A stretch of 64,000 bases of DNA, from positions 19,654,001 to 19,718,000 of the forward strand of contig JBHGNT010000010.1 in NCBI GenBank assembly GCA_043228905.1, in the 5' to 3' direction. The notes under the pieces are model-generated. The model worked only from the letters and a program-made list of their open reading frames with translations. It did not search any database and was not told where the DNA came from. The position numbers and the translations under genes are program-made. Positions 43,053-52,377 of the stretch are shown in pieces. The first letter of the stretch is position 1. Every line of letters starts with the position of its first letter. The stretch is from Azolla caroliniana (Eukaryota > Polypodiophyta).

Positions 43053-45160
43053 TCGGAACCGAGGGAGTCGCGGTTACGCTCGTGGTTCGGCCTAACCGTC
43101 AAAAACTGGACCGAATGGCGGCCGTCCTGGCTCTTGACCCGCGCATAGGCCGAACCATTGTCCAGCACCTTGGTCTCCATTCGCGCCGCCGTGATGTACG
43201 GCTCTCCCAGTATGACCGGATGCGAAGACGTCTCCTGCACGAAGAAGTGCTGGTCAATCTCGACGTCGCCGATCTTGACTCGCACATTCGGACAGGCCCC
43301 GTGCAGTTCCTCGGTGGCGCGCGTTGCTGCCCTTATTTTCCACCCGTGCTTGGTGTTGATCGGCCATTTGCCCTTCTTATAGAAGTCCATGGACATCAAA
43401 TTGATCTCCGATCCGTGGTCCACCAAAGCTATCACCGGTTCCTGGACATCGCCGATCTTCACCGGGGTTTCCGTGGTCGCTCGGGCCCAGTGCGGTCTCG
43501 AATAGTGGCTTTCCGCCCACTCGTCTCCCAGCGCCATGTCGTCTAGGTGCGTCGTCCGCACTTCCACCGGTCTTTCCGGTTCTGTCTCCGTTGACAGCCT
43601 CTTCCGTTTCACCAAGTCCACGATGGAGTCGTGGAACTCCTTCTTGGCGATTCCAAGCACCTCCCGTAGCGACAGCTCCACCTTGCTGTCGAGGATCCGT
43701 TCCTCCAGGACCTTTCGTAAGTCCGTGGTTCTTTCTATCTCCGTCCCCAGACGGTACCCGCCCTTCTGGGGTTTATCTTGCGTACCGGCCCTGCCGGCTT
43801 CGTCCCGTCGTGGCCCGGACCGGGTCTCGTATCGTTGTGAGGGCCCGGTCGTCCCGGGTTTTCCCACCCGCTTCTCTTCTACCAGAGCCTCGTAGTTTCG
43901 GCAAGCGGCTTCCACGAAGCCCGTCCTTTCCTCGACCGGGTCGCTCCACCCGGTCATCTCCCGTACCCGTTTCTCCGCACGGTCCGATTCCTCCCTTTTA
44001 AGCCCTGCACCGGCAAGGCCTTCCAGCATCGTCGGCCAGAATCCGGCTTTGCTTTCCTTTCGGGCCTCGCCGCCCCCGACTCGGATGCCGGCCGACGCCG
44101 AGTAGTGGACGGTTTCCGCGTGTCGGGCCGCCGCCTCTTCCATCAACCTTTTCATACCACCCTTTCCGTCGTTTCGGCTCAGGGCCCTTCGGGTGTCGCT
44201 GGCATGCACCCGTCCTTCCCACAGGTACACCACCCGGTCCCTCAGCGCCTCCGCGAAGTCGCCGCAGTCCTTCCGAACGTGGCCGACTTCATCGCACCAC
44301 ATGCACCTGTTTCCTGCCGCCGGCCGTCGGTCACGAGCCGGTTCGCCTCCTTCCCTTCGGGCCTGCGCGATTTGGAGGTCCTTTATCGCCTTCGTCAATT
44401 CCTCCAGCGCCGCTCCTCCGGTTGAGCCTCTGACTACGCCGGTCGAAGCCGAACCGGTTTCCAACCACTCCCGGGTCTCTTCCTTGCGCACCTGTGGCGC
44501 TGGTTCGAGCTTCCTTGCTGCGACCGAGCCCGACCCAGTCGCCCCGTTATCCGCCCATTCTCGCCGTTTGTCGAAACGGCCACAGACCTTCCTGACAGCC
44601 GCCCAGTCGGTAGTGAGCCCGTCTTCGGTTTCCAGCAAGAGGCCCACTTGCTCCCGATCCCGCTCGTCGACCGACTTGACAAACAGCAAGACCCGGCTCG
44701 TGTCCAGGATGGTTCGGTCGAGCGCCGAAAGGCGCGCAAAGTTTTCCTCGAACTCCCGGAGGAGTGCCGACGCGTTTCTTCCCTTCCCCGGGGACTCCAC
44801 CCATTCCATGAACCTTCGCTTCGAAAGCCGGAGCGCGTCGTCCAGCCCGTATTTCTCTAGGAGCCGACCTTCGAACTCCTCCCAGGTACGGCTCTCCGCC
44901 CGCACCTCGAGCACCTCCGCATGGATGCTCGGCATTGCCACTCGGGGAAAACCGGCAAGACGCCTTTCTTCCGGAATGTCCCGCATCAACATTTCTGCAC
45001 CGTAGGACGCCAGATACTTCGTGGCATCCCTCCCATCGAACCGGCCGATCGTGCCGACGACCGCCTCAATAGCTCTGTCGAGGGCACCGGTACCCTCGCG
45101 CGCGTTTACGATCCGATCCACGGCCGAAGCCATGGCCTCTGCGAGATCCGACCCCCTCAT
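43034..45160 (-). CDS. Gyp2 gag and protease
   Basis: The frame from the ATG at 45160 (matching the Gyp1 start at 15009) gives 708 residues. The N-terminal part, rich in Arg/Glu with a long helical gag-like core, is followed by a CCHC knuckle CMWCDEVGHVRKDC at about residue 285. A charged linker comes next, and near residue 600 an aspartic-protease-like block ALVDHGSEINLMS with D-H-G in place of the usual D-S/T-G. After it come the SSHPVILGEPYITA and VLDNGSAYARVK blocks, and the frame stops at TAG 43034-43036. Pol lies in the -1 frame. Gag packages RNA; the protease would cleave the polyprotein. The frame carries no break, unlike its Gyp1 counterpart. Confidence 0.9.
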   Translation of the reverse strand: MRGSDLAEAMASAVDRIVNAREGTGALDRAIEAVVGTIGRFDGRDATKYLASYGAEMLMRDIPEERRLAGFPRVAMPSIHAEVLEVRAESRTWEEFEGRLLEKYGLDDALRLSKRRFMEWVESPGKGRNASALLREFEENFARLSALDRTILDTSRVLLFVKSVDERDREQVGLLLETEDGLTTDWAAVRKVCGRFDKRREWADNGATGSGSVAARKLEPAPQVRKEETREWLETGSASTGVVRGSTGGAALEELTKAIKDLQIAQARREGGEPARDRRPAAGNRCMWCDEVGHVRKDCGDFAEALRDRVVYLWEGRVHASDTRRALSRNDGKGGMKRLMEEAAARHAETVHYSASAGIRVGGGEARKESKAGFWPTMLEGLAGAGLKREESDRAEKRVREMTGWSDPVEERTGFVEAACRNYEALVEEKRVGKPGTTGPSQRYETRSGPRRDEAGRAGTQDKPQKGGYRLGTEIERTTDLRKVLEERILDSKVELSLREVLGIAKKEFHDSIVDLVKRKRLSTETEPERPVEVRTTHLDDMALGDEWAESHYSRPHWARATTETPVKIGDVQEPVIALVDHGSEINLMSMDFYKKGKWPINTKHGWKIRAATRATEELHGACPNVRVKIGDVEIDQHFFVQETSSHPVILGEPYITAARMETKVLDNGSAYARVKSQDGRHSVQFLTVRPNHERNRDSLGSDNREDF

Positions 45161-45184
45161 CTTCTGCTCTTCTGCCGCCTCTTT

Positions 45185-45200
45185 CACGTCGGGTTCACCA
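45185..45200 (-). promoter_or_regulatory. Gyp2 primer-binding site
   Basis: Four bases after the 5' LTR, in element direction, comes TGGTGAACCCGACGTG. It begins TGG as expected for pairing with a tRNA CCA end. Gyp1 has the same site with one change. It is not the initiator-Met or Lys type commonly used by plant gypsy elements, and I could not name the tRNA. Confidence 0.6.
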
Positions 45201-45204
45201 AAGA

Positions 45205-46005
45205 TGTCGAGATATTACGCAAGTGCGTGCGGAATAGAGGCGGGACCGCGGGGGTCTCGAACCAAAGAGCAAGCGAGGGAGGAGAAAGAGAGAGAACCGG
45301 CTACGCAGGACCGGGGATACACAGGGACACGGCCCTTCAGCACGGAGAACGCGAACAGACACCGACACAGACGGATGCGAATGACTAAATATGTGTATTA
45401 ACAAAATGGCTAACACGACTACAACCCCCGATGGGGCACAGGTTGGTTGCAACCGAACAGGCCGGCGAACAGATGCCGATGCCTGTTCGCTTTGACGCAC
45501 AAACGGGGAAATGGGGGGGGGGGTAGCAGGTCGGAGGTGCTGCCGGAAGCACTCGGGCGTTCCTCGAAACAGCGCGAGCCTCCCCGGAACCCTGCACAGA
45601 AAGCTTTGGAGCTCAAGAAGGAAGGAAACGGAGAGAGCGAAGCGTCCAGAAACGGTCCGACAGCACTTCGTCCTCTCCGCGCCCGATCCCCGCAACAGCT
45701 CTTTCCCGCTCCTTATATAGGCCGACGAACAGGCCGTCGTGTCAGCTTTATTCCCTGTCCCTTTTGGACAGGGATCCGCTCCGTTTTTCACAGATCCGCG
45801 TAGTTACGCCGCCGACTCGTACAGTTCGCGCGCGCGACCGAAAAGACTGTTCGCGCGGTCTTTGTCTCCACTTGAGTTAGGGCCCGTTCCTGCCGATTAT
45901 CCTCTCAATTCGTTTCTATGTACAACTCGGAGCGTGCGCGCGTGAAGAACCGGTTCCCACGCCTTGGTGCGCCGATTCCGCCTATGGACGGTTTTCTTCA
46001 CGACA
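45205..46005 (-). repeat. Gyp2 5' LTR
   Basis: The 801-bp LTR is identical to the 3' LTR except for one base (A at 39440 against G here, near 45970) and one extra G in the G run near 45513. It carries a TATATAAGG promoter motif on the minus strand near 45715. Confidence 0.95.
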
Positions 46006-48024
46006 GCGTATGCCCTTATTCCGAAAGATGATCGCCGAAAACTTGCACCTCGGTCCAGGAAATGCATTTTCCTTGGATATGGATCCGACGGCGAAATGGG
46101 ATACCGACTCTGGGATCCCGAACGCAGACAAATCGTCCGAAGTTCGGACGTTGTGTTCAACGAGTCGGCTATGAATCCATCAGTCGAAAAACCGATCGAA
46201 GTCCGAAGGGTAACATTTTCCGATGTGCCGACCCTTCAAGAAGGCCCCGCTCTTAACACACGGTCAGCTTCACGGGTAGCTGAACCTTACACTACCGATT
46301 CGGACAACTCTGACTCGGCACAGCAGCTTTCGGACCATCCGACCTCGATACCCGATGCGACCAGTCCAATCATACCTCGACGATCCGAGAGACTGTCGCA
46401 ACCTCCGGAGAGGTATTCTCCTGGAATTTTCTTCACCGACGCCGGCGAACCGACGTCTTACGAAGAAGCATCGACATCTGTCGATTCAGCCACCTGGCAT
46501 CTGGCGATGGAGTCGGAAATGCACTCCATTCGGGCAAACAAGACTTGGGATCTGGTCGAATTACCTAGGAACCGACGTGCTCTTCCTTGCAAGTGGGTTT
46601 ATCGACTAAAAGAGACGTCTGATTCGACCACCCCAAAGTACAAGGCCAGATTAGTTGCGAAGGGCTTCCGACAAGAATATGGCGTCGACTTCGACGAGAT
46701 TTTTTCACCAGTGGTGAAAATGACAACCCTTCGTTTTCTACTCGGCGTAGTGGCAGCCGACAACTTGGAGCTGATTCAGCTAGATGTCAAAACAGCCTTC
46801 CTCCATGGTGATCTTGAAGAGGAAATTTATATGGAGCAGCCAAAAGGCTTCGTGGCACCTGGCCAAGAACATCTAGTCTGCCGACTCAGGAAGAGTCTAT
46901 ACGGCCTCAAACAGGCACCGCGACAATGGTACAAGAAGTTCGACGACTTCATCCAATCGATCGGCTTCTCAAAAAGCGATGAGGACCATTGTCTTTTTAC
47001 CAACACAGCTCAAGATGGATCACCCATCTTCCTCATCATTTACGTGGACGACATGCTAATTTCTGGACGCCACGCGGGCGAACTTGCCGATCTCATTCGG
47101 CAACTGCGGTTGAAGTTTGCCATGAAGGACCTCGGTCCGGCACGACACATACTTGGCATGAAGATTAGTCGGCATCGCGATCAACGACATCTTTTTTTGT
47201 CTCAGACCGACTATATCGGACGTGTCTTGGAACGCTTCAACATGCAATCAGCCAAATCTGCTTCAACCCCGCTCCCCATGAATCTTCGGCTCTCTCAGCG
47301 AGACTGCCCGACATCCGGTCCGGAGGGGGAAGATATGAAGTCGGTACCGTATGCACCGGCAGTCGGCTCCCTTATGTACCTGATGGTCGCGACACGACCT
47401 GATATTTCTCACGCCGTAGGAGTCGTTAGCAGATTTATGCACAATCCCGGCCGATCGCATTGGAACGCAGTCAAGCATGTGTTCAGATATCTGGCTGGCA
47501 CAAAAGACCACGGCATTCTTTTCGGCCCGAACCGAACCTCAGGCGTAGTCGGTTACACCGACTCGGACTTCGCCGGCTGTATAGACAGTCGGAAATCAAC
47601 AACCGGATACTGCTTCAAATTCGGCAATGGAGCAATCTCGTGGAAGTCGAAACTTCAGGAGTGCACAGCGACCTCAACGACCGAAGCAGAATATGTAGCT
47701 GCGTCCGACGCAGCAAAAGAAGCCTTGTGGCTCGGTCGGCTGGCGCACACGTTTCGACAAGTCGACCATGACTCGGCCCCAGTTGTCTATAGCGACAGTC
47801 AAGGTGCTGTTGCCTTGTCGAGAAATCCGGTTCACCACAACGCCTCCAAACATATCGACGTTCGATATCACTTCGTTCGGGACTGCGTCATTTCAGGGAA
47901 AATCGGTCTAGAGAAAATATCCACAACCGACAATGTCGCAGATGGAATGACCAAGTGTCTTTCGGCAGACCGCTTTCGGTTTCTTCGGCATCAGATGGGC
48001 GTAACGACAAACCAGTCCGGTTAG
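46006..48024 (+). pseudogene. Cop2 pol, second part (integrase end, RT, RNase H)
   Basis: The Cop2 frame resumes at the duplicated GCGT in phase with 38674 (Ala then Tyr). It carries the integrase C-terminal KCIFLGYGSDG block and an acidic or Ser-rich linker. RT follows with LDVKTAFLHGDLEEEIYMEQP, SLYGLKQAPRQWYKKF and YVDD at 47041-47052. RNase H has YTDSDFAGCIDSRKST, STTEAEYVAA and SDSQGAVALSRNPVHH, ending at the TAG 48022-48024. No stop or frameshift is seen, so Cop2 was probably functional or nearly so until Gyp2 hit it. Confidence 0.92.
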
Positions 48025-48217
48025 AGCCGGACACAGAGCAGGATGGTTCCCGACAACCGAAATCAGTTCCTTAATGATCAGCTTCAACTGTTCCGACCCG
48101 ACCAGTTCGGTCTTCTGCCTTCGGACCCTGCCGACTCGAACAAAGCTGATATGTCCGAGAACCTAAGTCTATACCTGTAATCTTAGATAACCCATGTATA
48201 CGCCCATTACGGGGGAG

Positions 48218-48512
48218 TGTCGAATACAAGTGTATAATGGACGTATTCACACTATCCCTTTGGGCCATTTGTGTAATTAGCATAAATGGTAGTTGCCCTA
48301 AGTCGGTCACTATATATAGTGACCTTGTAACCTTTTTGTAAGGTTGGGTGTTGTATTATTGCTTTGTGGAATAAAGAGTTCTCTTGTGCCTCTCTCTCTC
48401 TCTCTCTCTCTCTCCATCTCTGTGCACGACCTCAGAAACGATCATACGCAGGTACTCAGAACAGAATCGAATGCTTCTTGATCTTCCGCATAGACGACTT
48501 TGATCTCCAACA
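48218..48512 (+). repeat. Cop2 3' LTR
   Basis: The 295-bp LTR appears identical to the 5' LTR except for a shorter (TC)n. It ends CTCCAACA followed by CCATC, after which the Gyp3 LTR continues (TTCTTAGTACTAATAGTACC). Confidence 0.93.
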
Positions 48513-48517
48513 CCATC

Positions 48518-48585
48518 TTCTTAGTACTAATAGTACCTCCCTTCTCTAGTACTAATCCTCTCTCTGTTTAGTACTATTCCTGACA
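48518..48585 (+). repeat. Gyp3 3' LTR, right part
   Basis: These 68 bp match the end of the Gyp3 5' LTR (TTAGTACTAATAGTACCTCC ... CCTGACA). They are followed by the GGTTC target duplication at 48586-48590. Confidence 0.9.
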
Positions 48586-48590
48586 GGTTC

Positions 48591-48802
48591 ATTGTTCTCC
48601 ATATGTGCAAAAACCCAACTGAATGAAGATAGATTTACTCCTGTTAGAGACATCCACACTAAACTGATACACCTCCAAACCATCCTTGCCATCAGGCATG
48701 AAATAAATCGATGCCTACTATGTTCCAATTCCATTGAACAAAAGAAACACAATCCTTTAGTAATGTTTCTTTTGTTTAATCAATCCCCTAATGGTAAAGC
48801 TC
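48591..48802 (-). pseudogene. LINE ORF2 zf-RVT region
   Basis: The frame reads CFFCSMELEHSRHRFISC followed by ARMVW, the zf-RVT Cys-x2-Cys...His...Cys pattern and following Trp of plant LINE ORF2. The frame runs on to MENNEP at the Gyp3 insertion point. It matches in type the fragment at 3301-3795 but is a different copy. Confidence 0.7.
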
Positions 48803-48807
48803 CAACC

Positions 48808-49276
48808 TATTACCGATTAGGAACACGGTCTACGGTCAATCCTTCGACCTAGACCTCAAAGTGATTGTGTTGCAACGAATGGTACCATCGTAGCGTAATA
48901 CTTAGTGGGATACCTCCCGTATCCTAGTAGTGTATAAGAGAGACGGCTACAACCGAACTCTTTAGACAGTGGACTAGCAACCACACTGTTACGCACGCCT
49001 ACGCTCTTACGACTGCGCTATGCCACCAAGAATCACAGACACACAGTAGATTAACCACAGATACGCACATGGATCAAAGAAGATAGAACTCTATTAAGAT
49101 ACGCCTTTTACATTCCAAAATTACATGCTACCTCTATCAGAGGATTTCTGCCCTTTATATACATAGGGTCTTTTTAGCTATTCACGCTTACCGCGTGAAC
49201 CGTTAACATGCGTTACAATTTTACTATATTATATTCCTGCGCTCCTGTCCGTCGGTTACTATTCCGGCGGAGAACA
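48808..49276 (-). mobile_element. Solo LTR inside the LINE
   Basis: The 469-bp segment has exact 5-bp duplications CAACC (48803-48807 and 49277-49281). On the minus strand it starts TGTTCTCCGCCGGAATAGTA and ends CGGTAATA, so the last CA appears to have mutated to TA. The minus-strand LINE coding frame is continuous once it is removed. It has no coding region. The family is not otherwise represented in the window. Confidence 0.75.
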
Positions 49277-49281
49277 CAACC

Positions 49282-50290
49282 ATAACTCTCCAAATAAATA
49301 CCTTGGCTCATAGCATCAATCGAGAACACCAACTTGCCTTGATCACATGAAACCACCAAGTAATGGGCTTATGAAAACCCCATATCTTTATAACCCTTTC
49401 TTCCAACCACTTATGTTTGTCAATCAACTTGTGATAAGCAACATTCATTGAGATCATAGTCAATTTCTTATTTCCAACAAACCTTCAATCAAGCTCTTGA
49501 GATCGCCCATCTAAATTTGGAATTGGCTCATGCGAAGATAGTATTTGTTGCAACTTATCCCAAATAAAGTTATAACCTTTTGGAATACGAAATGTTGATC
49601 TTATTGTTCGAAAAGCCATTACTCTTGTTTGTGAAACCAACATAGCATCCTTAACTGTTACCAAACCCAATCTAGCCATCCGATTAAATTGAAGGTTAAG
49701 AATTTGTTTACCTTCCCACCTCAACAACCTTGATGTTGCCAAAACCTCTATTTGTAATGAATTGGCACATCCCATGTCTTGTGGGGGATGCCATTCCACA
49801 AAATCCAACATACTTTGCCAAGATGTCAACAAATGATTAACTATCATAGACCCTCTACATTTGACATCCCTGTCAGAATTAATTACATTCCACCAATTCG
49901 CTTCAACCTTCATGTTTCCAAGCTTTATTCCGTTCTTCTCTATAAAGTATGCCACCATTTCTGTCCAAGGTTGTACACCTTCAAACATGAATCGAATGAA
50001 AGTAAATCGATGAGCCACCATATGCTCATATAGATTCAATATTGATAACCAATCCACATTATCATAGGCTTTCTCGATATCCAATTGTAACAACACTAAT
50101 TCTTGTTTAGCCTCCTTTGCATAGTTAATTGCCATTTGAACATTTAAAATATGATGTAAAATGTCTCTTTTTGCTAAAAACCCATATTGATCATTATGAA
50201 TAATAGAAGGTAAAACCTTATGCAACCTATTGGCCATCACTTTTGCAAAAATCTTGTACATTCCCCCCATCAATGAAATAGGCCTCCATT
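49282..50290 (-). pseudogene. LINE reverse transcriptase fragment
   Basis: The frame 50273-49485 gives a non-LTR RT: a GGMYKIFAKVMANRL start, NDQYGFLAKRDILHHILNVQ, and LLQLDIEKAYDNVDW with the first catalytic Asp. The middle part with the F-A/Y-DD box is missing: after about residue 120 the sequence jumps to a C-terminal region with a WWNVINSD segment and RMARLGLVTVKDA. A large internal deletion therefore separates the RT start from the C-terminal part. Dead copy. Confidence 0.75.
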
Positions 50291-50788
50291 GTCTCTCTCT
50301 CTAACTCTCTCTCTATCATACACACACACACACACACAAAATCATACCCAATTCTCTTTCACTACACAGAATCATACCCAATTCTTTACATGTTTTAATA
50401 TGGTGCATTCAAAGTTTGTAATGGCCCAATAGTTTTGAAACATCTTGAATCAAGAAATGTTTGTTAAAAGTTTTAAATAATTTAGCACCATAGCGCATTG
50501 AAAGTTTACGATGAGCCAATAGTTTTGTGACATTTTGAATCATGAAGTGTTTATTAAAACATTTTAGCTAATTTGGCACAAGCTCCTAGGTTGCAAAGCA
50601 CAATGTGTACAATGTACTATCATTTTAACAATCAAATTGATACATAAGATATTTGAGAGGATCTTAAAAAGATTACTTTAAATATCTAACATTATTGACT
50701 ATTTGAATCCAGGCATTCATTTGTTTTTTACACACTCTTTATTACTTGCTCTAACTCACTGAATATGCATGCTTCGATGAGTTTTACG
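50291..50788. other. Intergenic DNA with (TC)n and (AC)n tracts
   Basis: (TC)n at about 50293-50315 and (AC)n at about 50321-50338 are followed by AT-rich sequence in which a block of about 85 bp (CATTGAAAGTTTACGATGAGCC, near 50497, and a similar stretch near 50406) is imperfectly duplicated. No gene is seen. Confidence 0.5.
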
Positions 50789-51326
50789 TAGCAATGAGCA
50801 CGGTTTCGGCTCAAACCGAACCGAACCATTAAGTCATGGTTTAACGGTTTATTGGTTCCAAAACTTTTAATGGTTTGGTTTGGTTTGGATTTTTGATAAA
50901 CAGTTCGGTTTGGTTCTAAAACTCAAGTTTATAAGTTTGGTTTAAAGTTTTATAGGTTTTTGGTTAACATTTTTTTTACCTTAATAGTTTATTTATTTAA
51001 TGGTTTTTTATTGATTTAATTCATTTAACTTAAATGTTTATTTTATTTAATGGTTCAATTAAAGTTTCTTTTATTGATTTAATAAATTTAACTTAAATGC
51101 TTATTTAATTTAATGTATTTTTGTTTATTTAGATGTTTAATTAGTTTGACTTAAGTGGTTAGGTTTAAATTATTTATTAAACGGTTCAGTTTGGTTTCAA
51201 CTTTTCCCTAAACGGTTTGGTTTAAATACTGAGAGTTCATAAATGGTTTGGTTTGGTTTTGTTTTAAATAAACGGTTCGGTTCAGTTTCTTTGCCTTGAA
51301 ACAGAACCAAATCGTGCCCATTGCTA
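50789..51326. mobile_element. Non-autonomous hAT-type element, second copy
   Basis: A 538-bp segment starts TAGCAATGAGCACGGTTT and ends with the complement of TAGCAATGGGCACGATTT, with exact 8-bp duplications GTTTTACG (50781-50788 and 51327-51334). The interior is GGTTTGGTTTGG-like low-complexity sequence with no coding potential. Size, ends and interior style match the element at 672-1198, although the sequences are different. Confidence 0.85.
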
Positions 51327-51334
51327 GTTTTACG

Positions 51335-52377
51335 CATATTATCTCTATGAACACATATACAATTGTAACGAGTCTTTTTATTAAAGTTTCTTATTGATCT
51401 TATGAATTCAACTAACGCCACATTGTCATTTAGCATGTGGTCTTCCACTACATGATACATGTGTAGAAAACATGTGTGGTTGCCATATGATTACGTCCTC
51501 ATATCATATAGCTCATAACATGATGAGCAGTGTGCATAATGGGGTGAAAGCATGTGAATGGAAACACTATTATAACTAATATGTAGCTAAAATGACCACA
51601 ACTAAGTAGTTTTTTATAGCTAATTTTTAGTGGGAAAATCTTAAAGATACATATCATTTATTATGGGGATGGAAATATTACCATTTATGGTCCACATTTA
51701 AGCTAGTCTTTATTTGAGATTACATTTTAATAAATTATCACTAAAATTGCCAAAATATGCAAATTACATGCAGCTTGTTGCATAGCTAATTAGTTATGTC
51801 AAGGACACAACTAATTGTTCCCATTCCCAGCTTTCACCCAACACTCTTTGTGGAGGGAGAATTCCACTTCGTAGAAAAGAACCACATTAGATGCATTCAA
51901 AGTAACTCCTAATATTCGCATACGCCCAATCTAGTAGACATATACGAATGTTTACAGTATAGGTTCGCATACAATAAGCGATATTAGTTTTCCTTCTTTT
52001 TTTATGGTCTTGACCTTTGTCTATAAAAATGTTGTTGATTTTTTATTTTTCATATTTTTTTAAAAACAAATAGAATAATAAATATAAATATAGACGAATG
52101 GATTTCAATCATAGTTGGAGCCAGTTCACGTATGAGTATGATAGGAATATTCACGTATGAGTATGGCATGAATGGGAAGTATGGCTAAAACAATGGATGT
52201 ATTAATTAATGGTCAATATACTCTTTGAGACAATAAATGTACTTCACCTATGATAGAGATCTTCATGTTGATCAAGATTAGGTTATGGTGACGCGATTGA
52301 GAATATGCAAGAGAAGTTGATGTAGACCAAGTATCTCCCATGAAATGTCATCCAACGATGAAGAGTCAAAAGAGAAT
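51335..52377. other. AT-rich DNA downstream of the pseudokinase gene, with dispersed repeat copy B
   Basis: No gene is seen. 51908-52196 is copy B of the dispersed repeat at 4556-5030, in the opposite orientation. The 3' untranslated region of the kinase gene should lie just below 52378; no clear AATAAA was placed. Confidence 0.5.
51908..52196 (+). repeat. Dispersed repeat family, copy B
   Basis: The stretch shares CCTAATATTCG, the CACGTATGAGTATGATA word (twice in tandem in this copy) and GAATGGGAAGTATGGCTA with copy A at 4556-5030 read on the other strand. It lacks the central extra segment of copy A. Confidence 0.55.

Larger units (their letters stand above)
38675..46005 (-). mobile_element. 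Gyp2: very young fungal-like Ty3/gypsy inside Cop2 pol
   Basis: The 7.33-kb element lies on the minus strand. The 5' LTR is 45205-46005 and the 3' LTR 38675-39474; on the plus strand they start TGTCGAGATATTACGC and end TTCACGACA. Target duplications GCGT are at 38671-38674 and 46006-46009, and the Cop2 pol frame is restored across the insert. The two LTRs (801 and 800 bp) differ by one substitution and one base in a G run. Gag-protease is open. Pol is open apart from one TAG. The element is strikingly GC- and CpG-rich compared with everything around it. Confidence 0.96.
35694..48512 (+). mobile_element. Cop2: young Ty1/copia inside the Gyp3 3' LTR, split by Gyp2
   Basis: LTRs at 35694-35998 and 48218-48512 start TGTCGAATACAAGTG and end CTCCAACA. 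Duplications CCATC are at 35689-35693 and 48513-48517. The two LTRs appear identical apart from the length of a (TC)n tract, so insertion was recent. A primer site TGGTATCAGAGC (initiator-Met type) is at 36001-36012, and a purine tract (ACGGGGGAG) precedes the 3' LTR. Gag and pol are nearly intact apart from one frame change after gag and the Gyp2 insertion at 38675-46005. Confidence 0.95.
27715..48585 (+). mobile_element. Gyp3: chromodomain Ty3/gypsy (chromovirus), heavily nested
   Basis: Outer LTRs are 27715-28153 and 35314-35693 plus 48518-48585; the 3' LTR is split by Cop2. Both start TGTCATGATATGGCAAGACT and end CCTGACA. Target duplications GGTTC flank the whole unit. Coding order is gag (28226-28660 plus 31883-32452), a lost protease and RT palm, then RNase H, integrase and a C-terminal chromodomain. 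Without inserts Gyp3 would be roughly 5 kb. The gag zinc knuckle (CLYCGGPGHIAINC) and the chromodomain place it with chromoviruses, and it looks closest to Tcn1/sushi/Tf1-like members. It has no tRNA-type primer site but has a self-priming arrangement. Confidence 0.9.
48586..50290 (-). mobile_element. LINE, right part (RT and zf-RVT), 5'-truncated
   Basis: On the minus strand this carries a LINE reverse transcriptase (50273-49485) and then, past a solo LTR (48808-49276), a zf-RVT-like region (48752 downward). It is cut by Gyp3 at 48585 and continues at 27714-27342. The upstream limit near 50290 runs into (TC)n and (AC)n and looks like a 5' truncation. Confidence 0.75.
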
